From Candidatus Nanohaloarchaea archaeon (GTDB lineage: Archaea; EX4484-52; GLR71), in NCBI GenBank assembly GCA_030636615.1, contig DAOVWP010000009.1, forward strand, positions 1 through 12,881: a DNA stretch of 12,881 bases. The letters are read 5' to 3'. Made by a program: the position numbers and the translations under genes. Below the pieces are notes generated by a model. That model saw only the letters and a program-made list of their open reading frames with translations. It ran no database searches and was not told the DNA's origin. Shown one piece after another: positions 5,999 to 12,881 of this stretch (the first letter of the stretch is position 1; each line of letters starts with the position of its first letter).

Positions 5999-7021
5999 AT
6001 GGATTTGTTTTTTTATTTTATTGTGCTGGTTTTATTGATAATTTTATCTGCATTTTTTTCCGGGTCAGAGTTGGCTTTATTTTCAGTGAGCAGGATTGAT
6101 CTTACTCTGATGGTTGAAGAAAAGGTGAAAGGATCTGATAAACTTCACAGGTTAAAGGAAAATCCGAATAAACTGCTTGTTACAATACTTCTTGGAAATA
6201 ATCTTGTCAATATCCTTGCTTCATCAATAGCTACTATGATTGCAATGGATATATTCAATTCTGCAGGTGTAGGGATTGCAACTGGTGTGATGACATTTTT
6301 CATACTTGTATTTGGTGAAATAATCCCTAAGAGCCTTGCAGTGAAACATTCAAAGGATATATCACTTAAGATTGCCGAAATATTCCTTTTTTTAGAGTTT
6401 ATCTTGTCACCAGTTATATATTTTCTTGAAAGTCTGACAAATATTGTCAATAATTTTAGTGGATCCAGTAATGTAAGTTCTGTCAAATCGCTTCTGAGCG
6501 AAGAAAAAATCAAACAGCTTGTCACGATAAGCGCGAAGGAAGGATCAATTGATGAAGATGAGTGTGATATGATAAAAAATGTGTTTAGGTTGGATGATAT
6601 TGTTGTTGATAGTGTTATGATACCGTCTTCGAAAGTTGAGGCTTTGGATATTGATATTTCTGTTGATAATCTATTAGATGTCATCTCTGATGGGGATATG
6701 CCTTATACGAGGATTCCTGTGCATAATGGTTCAAAAGATGTTATTATAGGTGTGCTTTATGTGAAGGATCTTCTTAAGTATCTTGGCAAGAATCTGGATG
6801 ATCTGAAAGTGAGAAAAATCATGAGGAAAGCTTTCAAGATAAGATCACATATGAAGGCAGATGATCTATTGGATGAGTTTATGAGAAGAAGAGTCCATAT
6901 GGCGATTGTTGTTGATGATCATGAAAAATTTATAGGAATTGTGACTATGGAGGATCTTCTTGAAGAGCTTGTCGGGGATATTATGGATGAAAGTGATGTC
7001 ATTCGCGCCAAAAACTTATAG
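5999..7021 (+). CDS. CNNM/CorC-type membrane protein with CBS pair
   Basis: This is an integral membrane protein of the CNNM (DUF21) family, whose members transport or regulate Mg2+ and related cations. Residues 1-155 form the DUF21 domain with the typical SAFFSGSE (17-24), LLVTILLGNNLVN (59-71) and FGEIIPKSLA (105-114) motifs and about four hydrophobic segments. Residues 205-330 form a CBS pair (MIPSSKVEALD... IGVLYVKDLL; then IVTMEDLLEELVGDI) that usually binds adenine nucleotides. The protein ends after the CBS pair at 340 aa and lacks the C-terminal CorC_HlyC transporter-associated domain found in many bacterial relatives. A GAGGT site supports the ATG at 5999. A small membrane gene follows by 28 nt. 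Magnesium/cobalt homeostasis is the family-based role; substrate cannot be read from sequence. Confidence 0.93.
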   Translation: MDLFFYFIVLVLLIILSAFFSGSELALFSVSRIDLTLMVEEKVKGSDKLHRLKENPNKLLVTILLGNNLVNILASSIATMIAMDIFNSAGVGIATGVMTFFILVFGEIIPKSLAVKHSKDISLKIAEIFLFLEFILSPVIYFLESLTNIVNNFSGSSNVSSVKSLLSEEKIKQLVTISAKEGSIDEDECDMIKNVFRLDDIVVDSVMIPSSKVEALDIDISVDNLLDVISDGDMPYTRIPVHNGSKDVIIGVLYVKDLLKYLGKNLDDLKVRKIMRKAFKIRSHMKADDLLDEFMRRRVHMAIVVDDHEKFIGIVTMEDLLEELVGDIMDESDVIRAKNL

Positions 7022-7049
7022 TTTTAAATATTGCTGTCCTATTATTTTT

Positions 7050-7268
7050 ATGTCAGGTATATATCAGAAGAAAGTTAAAAGTGTCCTTCAGATACCAAAG
7101 GATTCGTTCAGCTATATTGCAGTTGTATATATTCTTGTTGTTCTTGTTGAGAATGTATGGGCAAGGTCAGTGAGTTCTCATATCAATTTCAGATTGTTTG
7201 CTATGATTATTGTGGTGTTTGGTCTGTTTCATCTGATTGAGAGAAATATTGATGATCGGACAGAGTAA
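7050..7268 (+). CDS. Small two-helix membrane protein, 72 aa
   Basis: The product starts MSGIYQKKVKSVLQIPKD, a basic head, followed by two hydrophobic helices (about 20-37, SYIAVVYILVVLVENVW; about 47-63, FRLFAMIIVVFGLFHLI) and a charged tail RNIDDRTE. Both ends are probably cytoplasmic. The ATG at 7050 is chosen because the codons upstream belong to the CNNM gene in another frame. No Shine-Dalgarno is visible, but TTTTAAATA at about 7021-7029 is spaced for transcription starting at or next to the ATG (leaderless). It follows CNNM by 28 nt and could also be co-transcribed with it. Its stop codon ends one base before the stop of the convergent MEMO gene. The family is not recognised; a role with the CNNM protein is only suggested by position. 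Confidence 0.6.
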   Translation: MSGIYQKKVKSVLQIPKDSFSYIAVVYILVVLVENVWARSVSSHINFRLFAMIIVVFGLFHLIERNIDDRTE

Positions 7269-7269
7269 C

Positions 7270-8079
7270 CTATTTTCTGAATACAATCCCACTGTAGCCA
7301 ACTATTGCATTCTTGTTCTTGCTTATACTGTAAGAAGTGTCATATTTGATGAGTTCTCCATCTGAGACAAGGTTCATGAGAATCATGATTGGTCCTATGC
7401 CGCAACATGTTGTCTGTTTGCCGAGTTTGAGCGCTGTATCTTTGTCTGAAGATGTTATTGCTCTAATGAGTCTGTTATCTGTTTCTTTGATCCATTCAAA
7501 CTGGTTTTCTTTTACAGGTACAAAATTGTAGCCTGATCCGAAATGAGTGAAATCAGATGATGCAATGAAAAGAACTTTTTTATTCTTGCAGGCTTTTTTG
7601 ATTGCTGATGCGATTTCAGAGAAGATCTCAGGTGATGTATAGTGTGACGGAATAATTATCGGGACAAATTTAAAGTCCTTAAATATTTTGTATAGGAATG
7701 GCAGTTGGACTTCAATTGAGTGCTCATACATATGGGCAAGGTTGTCGACGGTTATCCTGTCACTGTTCATTTCAATCTCTGATGCGAGTTCATAGTCAAG
7801 ATGCGCAGTTCCGCATGGAAGTTCCCAATCTTGTGATGATACTGACGCATCTTTTGCGATGCCTGTGTGATCCGGACCAAAGATTATGATAGAGTCGTAA
7901 CTTGTGTCAAGGATTGAGTATACAGATGCTGCGACAGAGCCAGAGTAAAGATATCCTGCATGTGGAACAATGCACCCTGTTATTTTTTCAGGTTTTCGTG
8001 AGGTTATGAGTTTGTTCATGATTTCTTTTAGGAGTTTTTTGTCTCCAGGGTAAAATCCAGTCGCTGCAGGTTCTCTCAT
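7270..8079 (-). CDS. MEMO-family protein (AmmeMemoRadiSam system protein B type)
   Basis: The 269-aa product starts MREPAATGFYPGD, the standard N-terminus of the MEMO1 family, which is related to extradiol dioxygenases. Conserved motifs are VPHAGYLYSG (38-47), GPDHTG (68-73), EHSIEVQLPFL (119-129), SSDFTHFG (174-181) and TTCCG (223-227). His40, His71 and the Cys before Gly227 match the residues that bind a metal in human MEMO1; Asp176 and His179 are also conserved. In many archaea and bacteria this gene sits with AMMECR1 and a radical SAM gene, but neither partner is visible here. The biochemical role of the prokaryotic family is not established. No Shine-Dalgarno precedes the ATG. A TATA element at 8103-8112 is spaced about 28 nt away, so a leaderless transcript is likely. 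It is divergent from the HAD gene. Confidence 0.92.
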   Translation of the reverse strand: MREPAATGFYPGDKKLLKEIMNKLITSRKPEKITGCIVPHAGYLYSGSVAASVYSILDTSYDSIIIFGPDHTGIAKDASVSSQDWELPCGTAHLDYELASEIEMNSDRITVDNLAHMYEHSIEVQLPFLYKIFKDFKFVPIIIPSHYTSPEIFSEIASAIKKACKNKKVLFIASSDFTHFGSGYNFVPVKENQFEWIKETDNRLIRAITSSDKDTALKLGKQTTCCGIGPIMILMNLVSDGELIKYDTSYSISKNKNAIVGYSGIVFRK

Positions 8080-8102
8080 AATTTGTTATAGTGTTTTTAG
8101 CC

Positions 8103-8143
8103 TATTTAAATGTTTTGAGTCAGATTTCTAAAACTATTTAAAA
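8103..8143. promoter_or_regulatory. Divergent promoters, both apparently leaderless
   Basis: In the 86-bp gap, ATTTAAATAG on the minus strand (8103-8112) is centred about 28 nt from the MEMO ATG. TATTTAAAAA on the plus strand (about 8134-8143) is centred about 26 nt from the HAD ATG at 8166. Each places the transcription start at or within a few bases of the start codon. Neither gene has a Shine-Dalgarno. Confidence 0.55.
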
Positions 8144-8165
8144 AACAGGAACTATAATTCTTTTT

Positions 8166-8948
8166 ATGATTGAAAGTCTAATGCCGATCAAAACATTTAT
8201 CTTTGATCTTAATGGAACTGTGTGGAGATGGAACACTCTTGCTCCAAATACAGAAAATGTTATCTCAAGGTTAAGGAAAAACAGGAAGAAAGTGTATTTT
8301 GTAACGAACAGCGCTTATTTTTCAAGAGACCAGATTGCCCAGAGGTTGAACAAGTTTGGCGTTGATGCAAAGAGCACTGATATTGTCTCTTCAGGTTATG
8401 CGGCTGCGAAGTATTTTGAGTCGGAGAGCATTACTGCTGTCAATCTGATTGGCGGACATGGGCTTTCTGAAGAATTTGATCTGCTTGGAATAGAAAATGA
8501 TGCTGATTCTGAGCATATACTTCTCTCTCTTGACCGTAATTTTAATTATACAAAGCTTAAGGAAATATTTGACAGGGTTCAGGACGGCGCAAAACTGTAT
8601 ACAGCAGGAATGGATCGCCGTTTCTATATAGGTGATGAGATATTCCCTGCAGAGATGCCAATGCTGAAAGCGATTAAAGAGTTTGTGGATGTTCCAATAT
8701 TAAATCTTGGAAAACCATCAAAGAATATGAAGACCTGGCTTCTTGAGGATATCTTCCTTTTCCCTGAAGATACAATGCTTGTAGGAGATGATCTTGATAC
8801 AGATATAGTATTTGGTAATATGTGCGGGTTCAAGACATCTGTGATGCTTGGTGGAAATACGACAAAAAAGCAGGCTGAAGATGCTTCAGGAGAAAGCAGG
8901 CCTGATATGGTCCTTTCGGGTATGCGTGATATACTTAAGAGATTGTAA
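8166..8948 (+). CDS. HAD-IIA (NagD/PGP-like) phosphatase family protein, altered motif I
   Basis: A 260-aa haloacid dehalogenase-superfamily protein of the HAD-IIA type, which in relatives removes phosphate from small metabolites such as phosphoglycolate or sugar/nucleotide phosphates. Motif I is FDLNGT (13-18): the nucleophile Asp14 is present but the usual second Asp is Asn16. Motif II is VTNSA (Thr47), motif III includes Lys183 in GKPS, and motif IV is VGDDLDTDI (Asp208, Asp213). The C2-type cap lies between, with the family-typical LDRNFNYTKL (122-131). The start at 8166 fits the TATA spacing; a second in-frame ATG at 8181 (MPIKT) is an alternative. It heads an operon with MetRS 27 nt downstream. 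Substrate is unknown. The Asn16 substitution could weaken hydrolysis or reflect a different reaction. Confidence 0.88.
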   Translation: MIESLMPIKTFIFDLNGTVWRWNTLAPNTENVISRLRKNRKKVYFVTNSAYFSRDQIAQRLNKFGVDAKSTDIVSSGYAAAKYFESESITAVNLIGGHGLSEEFDLLGIENDADSEHILLSLDRNFNYTKLKEIFDRVQDGAKLYTAGMDRRFYIGDEIFPAEMPMLKAIKEFVDVPILNLGKPSKNMKTWLLEDIFLFPEDTMLVGDDLDTDIVFGNMCGFKTSVMLGGNTTKKQAEDASGESRPDMVLSGMRDILKRL

Positions 8949-8961
8949 ATTCTTTTTGAAT

Positions 8962-8971
8962 AAAGGTGATC
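8962..8971 (+). promoter_or_regulatory. Strong Shine-Dalgarno that decides the MetRS start
   Basis: AAAGGTGATC carries the same GGTGATC core used by the 129-aa gene. It lies 4 nt (6 nt from GGTGA) ahead of an in-frame ATT at 8976. The only conventional start codon in frame, GTG at 8997, is more than 25 nt away. An in-frame TGA at 8967-8969 excludes any start further upstream. Confidence 0.7.
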
Positions 8972-8975
8972 TTAT

Positions 8976-11081
8976 ATTACATCTAAAAAATATATTGTGA
9001 CTCCATCTCTTCCATATGTCAATAGTATACCGCATCTTGGTAATGCTGTATGTGTAGTCAGTGCTGATGTGTTTAACAGGTTCCTTAAGAAAGAGGGATG
9101 TGAAAGCAGGTTTATATGCGGGACAGATGAGCACGGTACAAGGACAGAGATTGAAGCCAAAAAGAGAAAGATGGATCCTGATAAGTATTGTGAACAGATG
9201 AATCAGAAGTTTAAGGATGTCTTTGATTTCATTGGTGTAGAGTTTGATCATTTCGGGAGGACTAATAATCCAGTTAACCATGAGATTACACAAAGTATTT
9301 TCAAAGATCTTTATGACAAAGGATATATTTTTGATAAAGAACTTACACTTCTTTATTGTGAAAAGTGTAAGATGTATCTTGCAGACAGTTATGTTGAAGG
9401 TACATGCCCTCATTGCGGTGCTGAAGATGCGAAAGGGGATCAGTGCGACAACTGTTCAAAGTTTCTAGAACCGGTTGAGCTGATACATCCAAAATGTAAA
9501 ATATGCGGATCTGTTCCTGTTGTCAAAAGAGATATGCATATATTTCTTGATTTAAAGAAACTTCAGCCAAAGGTAAAGAAATGGTTGTTGTCAAATAAGA
9601 ATCTTAAGGATGATGTAAAAAACTTTTCTCTTGGATGGATCAAGGAAGGTCTTCATCCAAGATGTATATCAAGGAATCTTAAGTATGGCGTCAAGGTGCC
9701 TCTCAAAGGGTTTGAAGATAAAGTATTTTATGTGTGGTTTGATGCGCCAATCGGTTATTTTGGAGCTACTGCTGAAAAGTACAAAGACTGGAAAAGTTGG
9801 TGGCAGTCTGCGCAGCATTATGAGTTTATGGGAAAGGATAATGTTCCGTTCCATACTATATTTTTCCCTGCAATGCTTCTTGGTTCAAATGAGAATGACA
9901 ATAAATGGGTTCTGCCGACAAATATCGGTGTAAACCAGAATCTGAATTATGAAGGTAAGAAATTTTCAAAGAGCCACAAAAGAGGCATCTTTTTAGATGA
10001 TTTCATGAAGCTTGATATAAAAGCTGATGTGTTGAGATATTATATAATCTCTGTACGGTCTTTGCATAAGGATACAGAGTTCAGTTGGGATGCTTTTCTT
10101 GGAAAGAATAATAATGAGCTTGTAGCGAACTATGGGAATCTTGTATACAGGACTCTTGTTTTCATGTCAAAAAACTTTGGCTGTGTGCCAGATGTTGCAG
10201 TTGATAAAAGTGTTGTTGATGAGGTTTCGGAGAAGCTTTCGGCAGCGGATAAATTTTATTGGGATCTTGATTTCAAGGAAGCTTTGAAGTTGATTATGGA
10301 AGCGTCTTCTATTGCGAACCAATATTTCCAGCATTCTGCACCCTGGGATCTTGTCAAGACTGATAAGGATAAATGCTCGGTTGTCCTTAGGACATGTAGT
10401 GAGGTTATATTGATGCTTTCTAAGGCTCTGTGGCCAATAATCCCTTCCGCGTCTGAATCTGTGTTTAAGCAGCTTGGTTTTGATAAGTTTGATTTTTCTG
10501 CAAAGATAAAAGGCGGACAGAAGCTTGGTAAGGTCAAGGTACTTTTCAAAAAGTTTGATGAGTCAATGATTGATAAATACAGGGATAAGTTCAGCGGTGA
10601 CTTGTCTGAGGAGGATATATTTAACTCGATGGATCTTCGGGTTGCAAAGATTGTTGATGTAAAAGTCCATCCGGATGCAAAGAAGCTTTTTATAGTTGAT
10701 CTTGATGTCGGTGCCTATAAAAAGACAATTGTTTCGGGTCTAAGGGAACATTTTAGTGTTGATGATCTGCTTGGTAAAAAAATCATACTTTTTTCAAATC
10801 TTGAACCAGCAAAGATAAGGGGTGTTAAGTCTGAGGGTATGCTGCTTGCTGCTTGCGGGTCTGGTAAGTTGGGTCTTCTTGGCAGTGATGATAAAATTGG
10901 GGAACGGGTATATGCGAAGAGTTGCAGCACGCCTGCAAAATCTGTATCTTATGATAATTTTTCTAAACTGGAGATCCTGGTAGATAAAGACGGGAATGTT
11001 GTATTCTGTTCTCATATACTAAAGACTTCGAGAGGTAAAATCAAGGTTAGTGGTGTTGGTAAGGGTGCAAAGGTATGTTGA
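8976..11081 (+). CDS. metG: Methionyl-tRNA synthetase with fused tRNA-binding domain
   Basis: Charges tRNA-Met with methionine (EC 6.1.1.10). Using an ATT start at 8976 gives about 701 aa beginning (M)TSKKYIVTPSLPYVN. The class I HIGH motif is HLGN (about 20-23) and KMSKS is KFSKS (about 329-333). The connective domain has four CxxC pairs (CEKC, CPHC, CDNC, CKIC; about 128-177), the two-knuckle zinc type. The anticodon-binding helical domain follows (about 370-505). The C-terminus carries an EMAP-II/Trbp-like tRNA-binding domain (about 545-650, DLRVAKIVDVKVHPDAKKL), which in many archaea is a separate protein. A conventional GTG start at 8997 would remove the first beta-strand (KKYIV) and sit far from the Shine-Dalgarno, so it is less likely. 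It lies between the HAD gene (27-nt gap) and the rhomboid gene (7-nt overlap). Product identity is firm; the start is the uncertain part. Confidence 0.95.
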   Translation: MTSKKYIVTPSLPYVNSIPHLGNAVCVVSADVFNRFLKKEGCESRFICGTDEHGTRTEIEAKKRKMDPDKYCEQMNQKFKDVFDFIGVEFDHFGRTNNPVNHEITQSIFKDLYDKGYIFDKELTLLYCEKCKMYLADSYVEGTCPHCGAEDAKGDQCDNCSKFLEPVELIHPKCKICGSVPVVKRDMHIFLDLKKLQPKVKKWLLSNKNLKDDVKNFSLGWIKEGLHPRCISRNLKYGVKVPLKGFEDKVFYVWFDAPIGYFGATAEKYKDWKSWWQSAQHYEFMGKDNVPFHTIFFPAMLLGSNENDNKWVLPTNIGVNQNLNYEGKKFSKSHKRGIFLDDFMKLDIKADVLRYYIISVRSLHKDTEFSWDAFLGKNNNELVANYGNLVYRTLVFMSKNFGCVPDVAVDKSVVDEVSEKLSAADKFYWDLDFKEALKLIMEASSIANQYFQHSAPWDLVKTDKDKCSVVLRTCSEVILMLSKALWPIIPSASESVFKQLGFDKFDFSAKIKGGQKLGKVKVLFKKFDESMIDKYRDKFSGDLSEEDIFNSMDLRVAKIVDVKVHPDAKKLFIVDLDVGAYKKTIVSGLREHFSVDDLLGKKIILFSNLEPAKIRGVKSEGMLLAACGSGKLGLLGSDDKIGERVYAKSCSTPAKSVSYDNFSKLEILVDKDGNVVFCSHILKTSRGKIKVSGVGKGAKVC

Positions 11082-11722
11082 AACATGTCTGGATAAAGTT
11101 GGTTGCCCTGAACTGTGCGGCATTTGTAATGCAGCTGATCTTTCCGTGGTTTACTTTTCTTTTTGCTCTTGATCCTAAAGTTGTTTTTGATGCTCCGTGG
11201 ATGTTTTTTACATCTATGTTTCTTCATGCTGGTATGGAACATATAATGTATAATATGTTTGCTCTTGTTTTTTTTGGGATTGTAGCTGAGTATACAGTCG
11301 GTTCAAAGAAGTTTATTACTGCTTATATCATTAGCGGTCTGGTTGCATCTTTTGCTTCGCTCTTGTTTTATCCTTCGTCTATAAGTCTTGGGGCATCAGG
11401 AGCGATATATGGTCTGATAGGTCTTATGACTATTCTTAGACCAAAGATGCTTGTTTGGTGGGGCGCGCCGATACCGATGGTGGTTTTTGGGGTTCTATAT
11501 ATTAGTATGGATATTCTTGGAGTCTTTGCGTCGGCAAATCCGGATAATGTTGCTTATATGGCGCATATAATAGGTTTCGCTGTTGGTGTGATGTTTGCTT
11601 TTCGCTGGAAAGATGAGTTGAAAGAGGAGAAACAGATAAAGCGAATAGTCAATAAAGAGTTTGAAGAAGAAGAGATAACTGATAAGCAATTGGATGAGTG
11701 GGAGAAGAAGTATATGTGTTGA
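11075..11722 (+). CDS. Rhomboid-family intramembrane serine protease
   Basis: Rhomboids cut transmembrane substrates within the lipid bilayer. The 215-aa product has about six hydrophobic segments. The catalytic pair is Ser108 in GASGA (106-110) and His164 in YMAHIIGF. The oxyanion-region HxxxN motif is His56-Asn60 (HIMYN), and FLHAG (49-53) precedes it. The active site is therefore intact. After the last helix there is a charged tail (178-215) rich in Lys and Glu, presumably cytoplasmic. The ATG overlaps the MetRS stop (ATGTTGA), so translation is probably coupled; GGGTG lies about 9 nt upstream. Operon neighbours are unrelated in function. Substrates are unknown. Confidence 0.94.
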   Translation: MLKHVWIKLVALNCAAFVMQLIFPWFTFLFALDPKVVFDAPWMFFTSMFLHAGMEHIMYNMFALVFFGIVAEYTVGSKKFITAYIISGLVASFASLLFYPSSISLGASGAIYGLIGLMTILRPKMLVWWGAPIPMVVFGVLYISMDILGVFASANPDNVAYMAHIIGFAVGVMFAFRWKDELKEEKQIKRIVNKEFEEEEITDKQLDEWEKKYMC

Positions 11723-11768
11723 GTTTTGGTCTTTTTTGGATGTTAGAACTAGTTAAGGTAATAAGATA
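11723..11768. terminator. Short convergent gap with T tract
   Basis: The plus strand carries TCTTTTTTGG (about 11729-11738) soon after the rhomboid stop codon, a candidate termination T tract. The phosphohexomutase gene ends at the other side. No hairpin was recognised. Confidence 0.4.
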
Positions 11769-12881
11769 TCATTTATACTTGATCTCATCTTCAACAATTT
11801 TCACATATCTGTCTAACAAATCATCCCTTGTCTTCTCATCAACAGCTTCAGAAGTTATCCTGATAATAGGTGTGGTGTTTGAAGCCCTTGCCAGCACCCA
11901 TCCATTATCAAAATCAACACGGACACCGTCAAGAGTATTAACCTCTTCATATTGCTCGCTGAACTTCTTTTTGAGTTTTTCAACTATATCAAACTTGACA
12001 TCATCAGGACAATCAATAGATATTCTTTTTTTGGGAAATATAGGAAACTCATCAACAATCTCTGAAAGTTTCCGACCAGTATTTGACAGTATTTCAGCAA
12101 TCTTCAGAGGAACAACAATCGTATCATCAAACGGAAAATATTCAGGCATCACAAAATGCATAGCATTCTCTTCTCCTAGCGAAGCGCCAGTCTCTTTTGC
12201 TTTCTGCATCATGAAAGTATGCCCGACAGGAATCCTGATAATATTTATACCAATGCTTCCAAGCTGCCGTTCAATTGCCATTGAACACTCAACATTCACA
12301 ATCATAGTGCCTTTTTTATCTGAAAATATATCTTTCGCAAGGACAAATGCTATCTGGTCAGAATTAAGTATCCTGCCTACATCATCCACAATACCTACCC
12401 TGTCACCGTCACCGTCAAAAGCTGCACCGAAATCTGCACTGATCTCAAGAACCTTATCTCTCATCTTCTCAAGATTCTTTACCTCAACATCAGCACCCCT
12501 TCCAGGAAATTCCGGATCCACATCACCGAAGATGACAGTATCTTTAATATTCTTTACAGATGAGAAGACATCTGGTGCTGAGAGGCATGTGCTTCCATTA
12601 CCGCAATCAACGACAAGATTGACTGGTTTTTCAATAGAGAATCGTCCGGAAATATAATTTATATAGTCCGTTTTCATATCAATATCCTCAACAGTTCCTA
12701 CCTTATCAGACTGGATAAATTCACCCTTGGCAACTATTTCACCAATCTCTTTGTTGTCTTCTTCAAAATAGCCTATAGAATCCTTATCATAGAACTTAAT
12801 TCCGTTCCATTCAGGAGGATTATGCGATGATGTTATAAAAACAGTCACATCTTTTTTAAGTTTCCAGCCGGAAAAAAGAGC
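11769..12881 (-). CDS. Phosphomannomutase/phosphoglucomutase, N-terminus outside window
   Basis: An alpha-D-phosphohexomutase, interconverting the 1- and 6-phosphates of glucose, mannose or an amino sugar to supply nucleotide-sugar precursors. The frame is open through 12881 (ALFSGWKLKK before DVTVFITSSHNPPEWNG), so the first part of domain 1 is missing. Four family loops are present in order: the phosphoserine loop SSHNP (about 12810-12830), the Mg2+ loop DGDGDR (12399-12416), the sugar-binding loop GEENAMH (about 12157-12176), and the phosphate-binding loop RASNTTPIIRI near the C-terminus (about 11860-11893). The sugar loop differs from the common GE(x)SGH. Which sugar it uses cannot be decided. 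A GTG at 12848 is not a start, because conserved sequence continues upstream. It is convergent with the rhomboid gene. Confidence 0.93.
   Translation of the reverse strand, partial: ALFSGWKLKKDVTVFITSSHNPPEWNGIKFYDKDSIGYFEEDNKEIGEIVAKGEFIQSDKVGTVEDIDMKTDYINYISGRFSIEKPVNLVVDCGNGSTCLSAPDVFSSVKNIKDTVIFGDVDPEFPGRGADVEVKNLEKMRDKVLEISADFGAAFDGDGDRVGIVDDVGRILNSDQIAFVLAKDIFSDKKGTMIVNVECSMAIERQLGSIGINIIRIPVGHTFMMQKAKETGASLGEENAMHFVMPEYFPFDDTIVVPLKIAEILSNTGRKLSEIVDEFPIFPKKRISIDCPDDVKFDIVEKLKKKFSEQYEEVNTLDGVRVDFDNGWVLARASNTTPIIRITSEAVDEKTRDDLLDRYVKIVEDEIKYK

Noticed and set aside
6145..6684. A 179-codon minus-strand open frame across the CNNM gene
   Set aside because: It lies entirely opposite a well-supported gene, has a Ser/Ile/Thr-rich composition typical of antisense frames, and has no ribosome-binding site.
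8886..9413. A 175-codon minus-strand open frame over the HAD/MetRS junction
   Set aside because: It is antisense to two conserved genes and covers the MetRS HIGH region; no promoter or motif supports it.
11698..12657. A 319-codon open frame on the plus strand opposite the phosphohexomutase gene
   Set aside because: It is antisense to a gene with all its catalytic loops. Its product is a low-complexity Ser/Thr/Phe/Ile-rich sequence without recognisable domains, and it begins inside the rhomboid gene.
12846..12848. GTG at 12848 as the start of the phosphohexomutase
   Set aside because: The frame stays open to the window edge with plausible family sequence ahead of the phosphoserine loop. A start here would delete most of domain 1.
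1..12881. CRISPR array, insertion sequence or integrase module
   Set aside because: No regularly spaced direct repeats, terminal inverted repeats with a transposase, or recombinase-like proteins were seen. The tRNA-Ile gene shows no repeated 3' end nearby that would mark an attachment site.

Overview
The window looks like chromosomal DNA of an A+T-rich archaeon. The markers are a transcription factor B (TFB), archaeal TATA boxes (TTTATAAA-like), Shine-Dalgarno sites of the GGTGATC type, several promoters placed so that transcripts would be leaderless, a tRNA-Ile gene without an encoded CCA end, and an ancient PEP synthase / MEMO-family / CNNM gene set. The many small orphan proteins and a DUF5679-like zinc peptide suggest a DPANN-type lineage (for example Woesearchaeota/Pacearchaeota). 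That placement is inference; no rRNA is present to settle it. No CRISPR, transposase, integrase or phage structural gene was seen.

Layout. Positions 1-870 hold a minus-strand cluster of three small unknown genes (55 aa, 129 aa, and one cut by the window edge). One promoter drives them, carrying an operator-like set of AGTA/TACT half-sites. The second and third genes share an almost identical block of about 27 nt around their start codons. Positions 880-2140 hold TFB (minus) with its own promoter and T-rich terminator; it has an unusual 70-residue acidic N-terminal extension. Positions 2150-2382 are a promoter-rich gap with a possible 25-aa membrane peptide. Positions 2383-4788 encode phosphoenolpyruvate synthase (plus).

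Positions 4852-5742 hold, on the minus strand, a single-pass membrane coiled-coil protein with cysteines spaced exactly 14 residues apart, followed by a 46-aa zinc peptide. tRNA-Ile(GAT) lies at 5834-5908 (minus). Positions 5999-7268 hold a CNNM/CBS membrane protein and a small two-helix membrane protein (plus). They converge with a MEMO-family gene (7270-8079, minus).

From 8166 a plus-strand operon runs: HAD-IIA phosphatase-like protein with an altered catalytic motif, methionyl-tRNA synthetase (probably started by ATT), and a rhomboid protease overlapping it by 7 nt. The window ends with a phosphohexomutase (minus) whose N-terminus lies outside.

Most genes are housekeeping: transcription initiation, gluconeogenesis and sugar-phosphate supply (PEP synthase, phosphohexomutase), translation (MetRS, tRNA-Ile) and membrane processes (CNNM, rhomboid). 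The least explained parts are the small-gene operon at 1-870 and the cysteine-periodic coiled-coil protein. I see no convincing complete new multi-gene system; the small operon is the best candidate for an undescribed unit.
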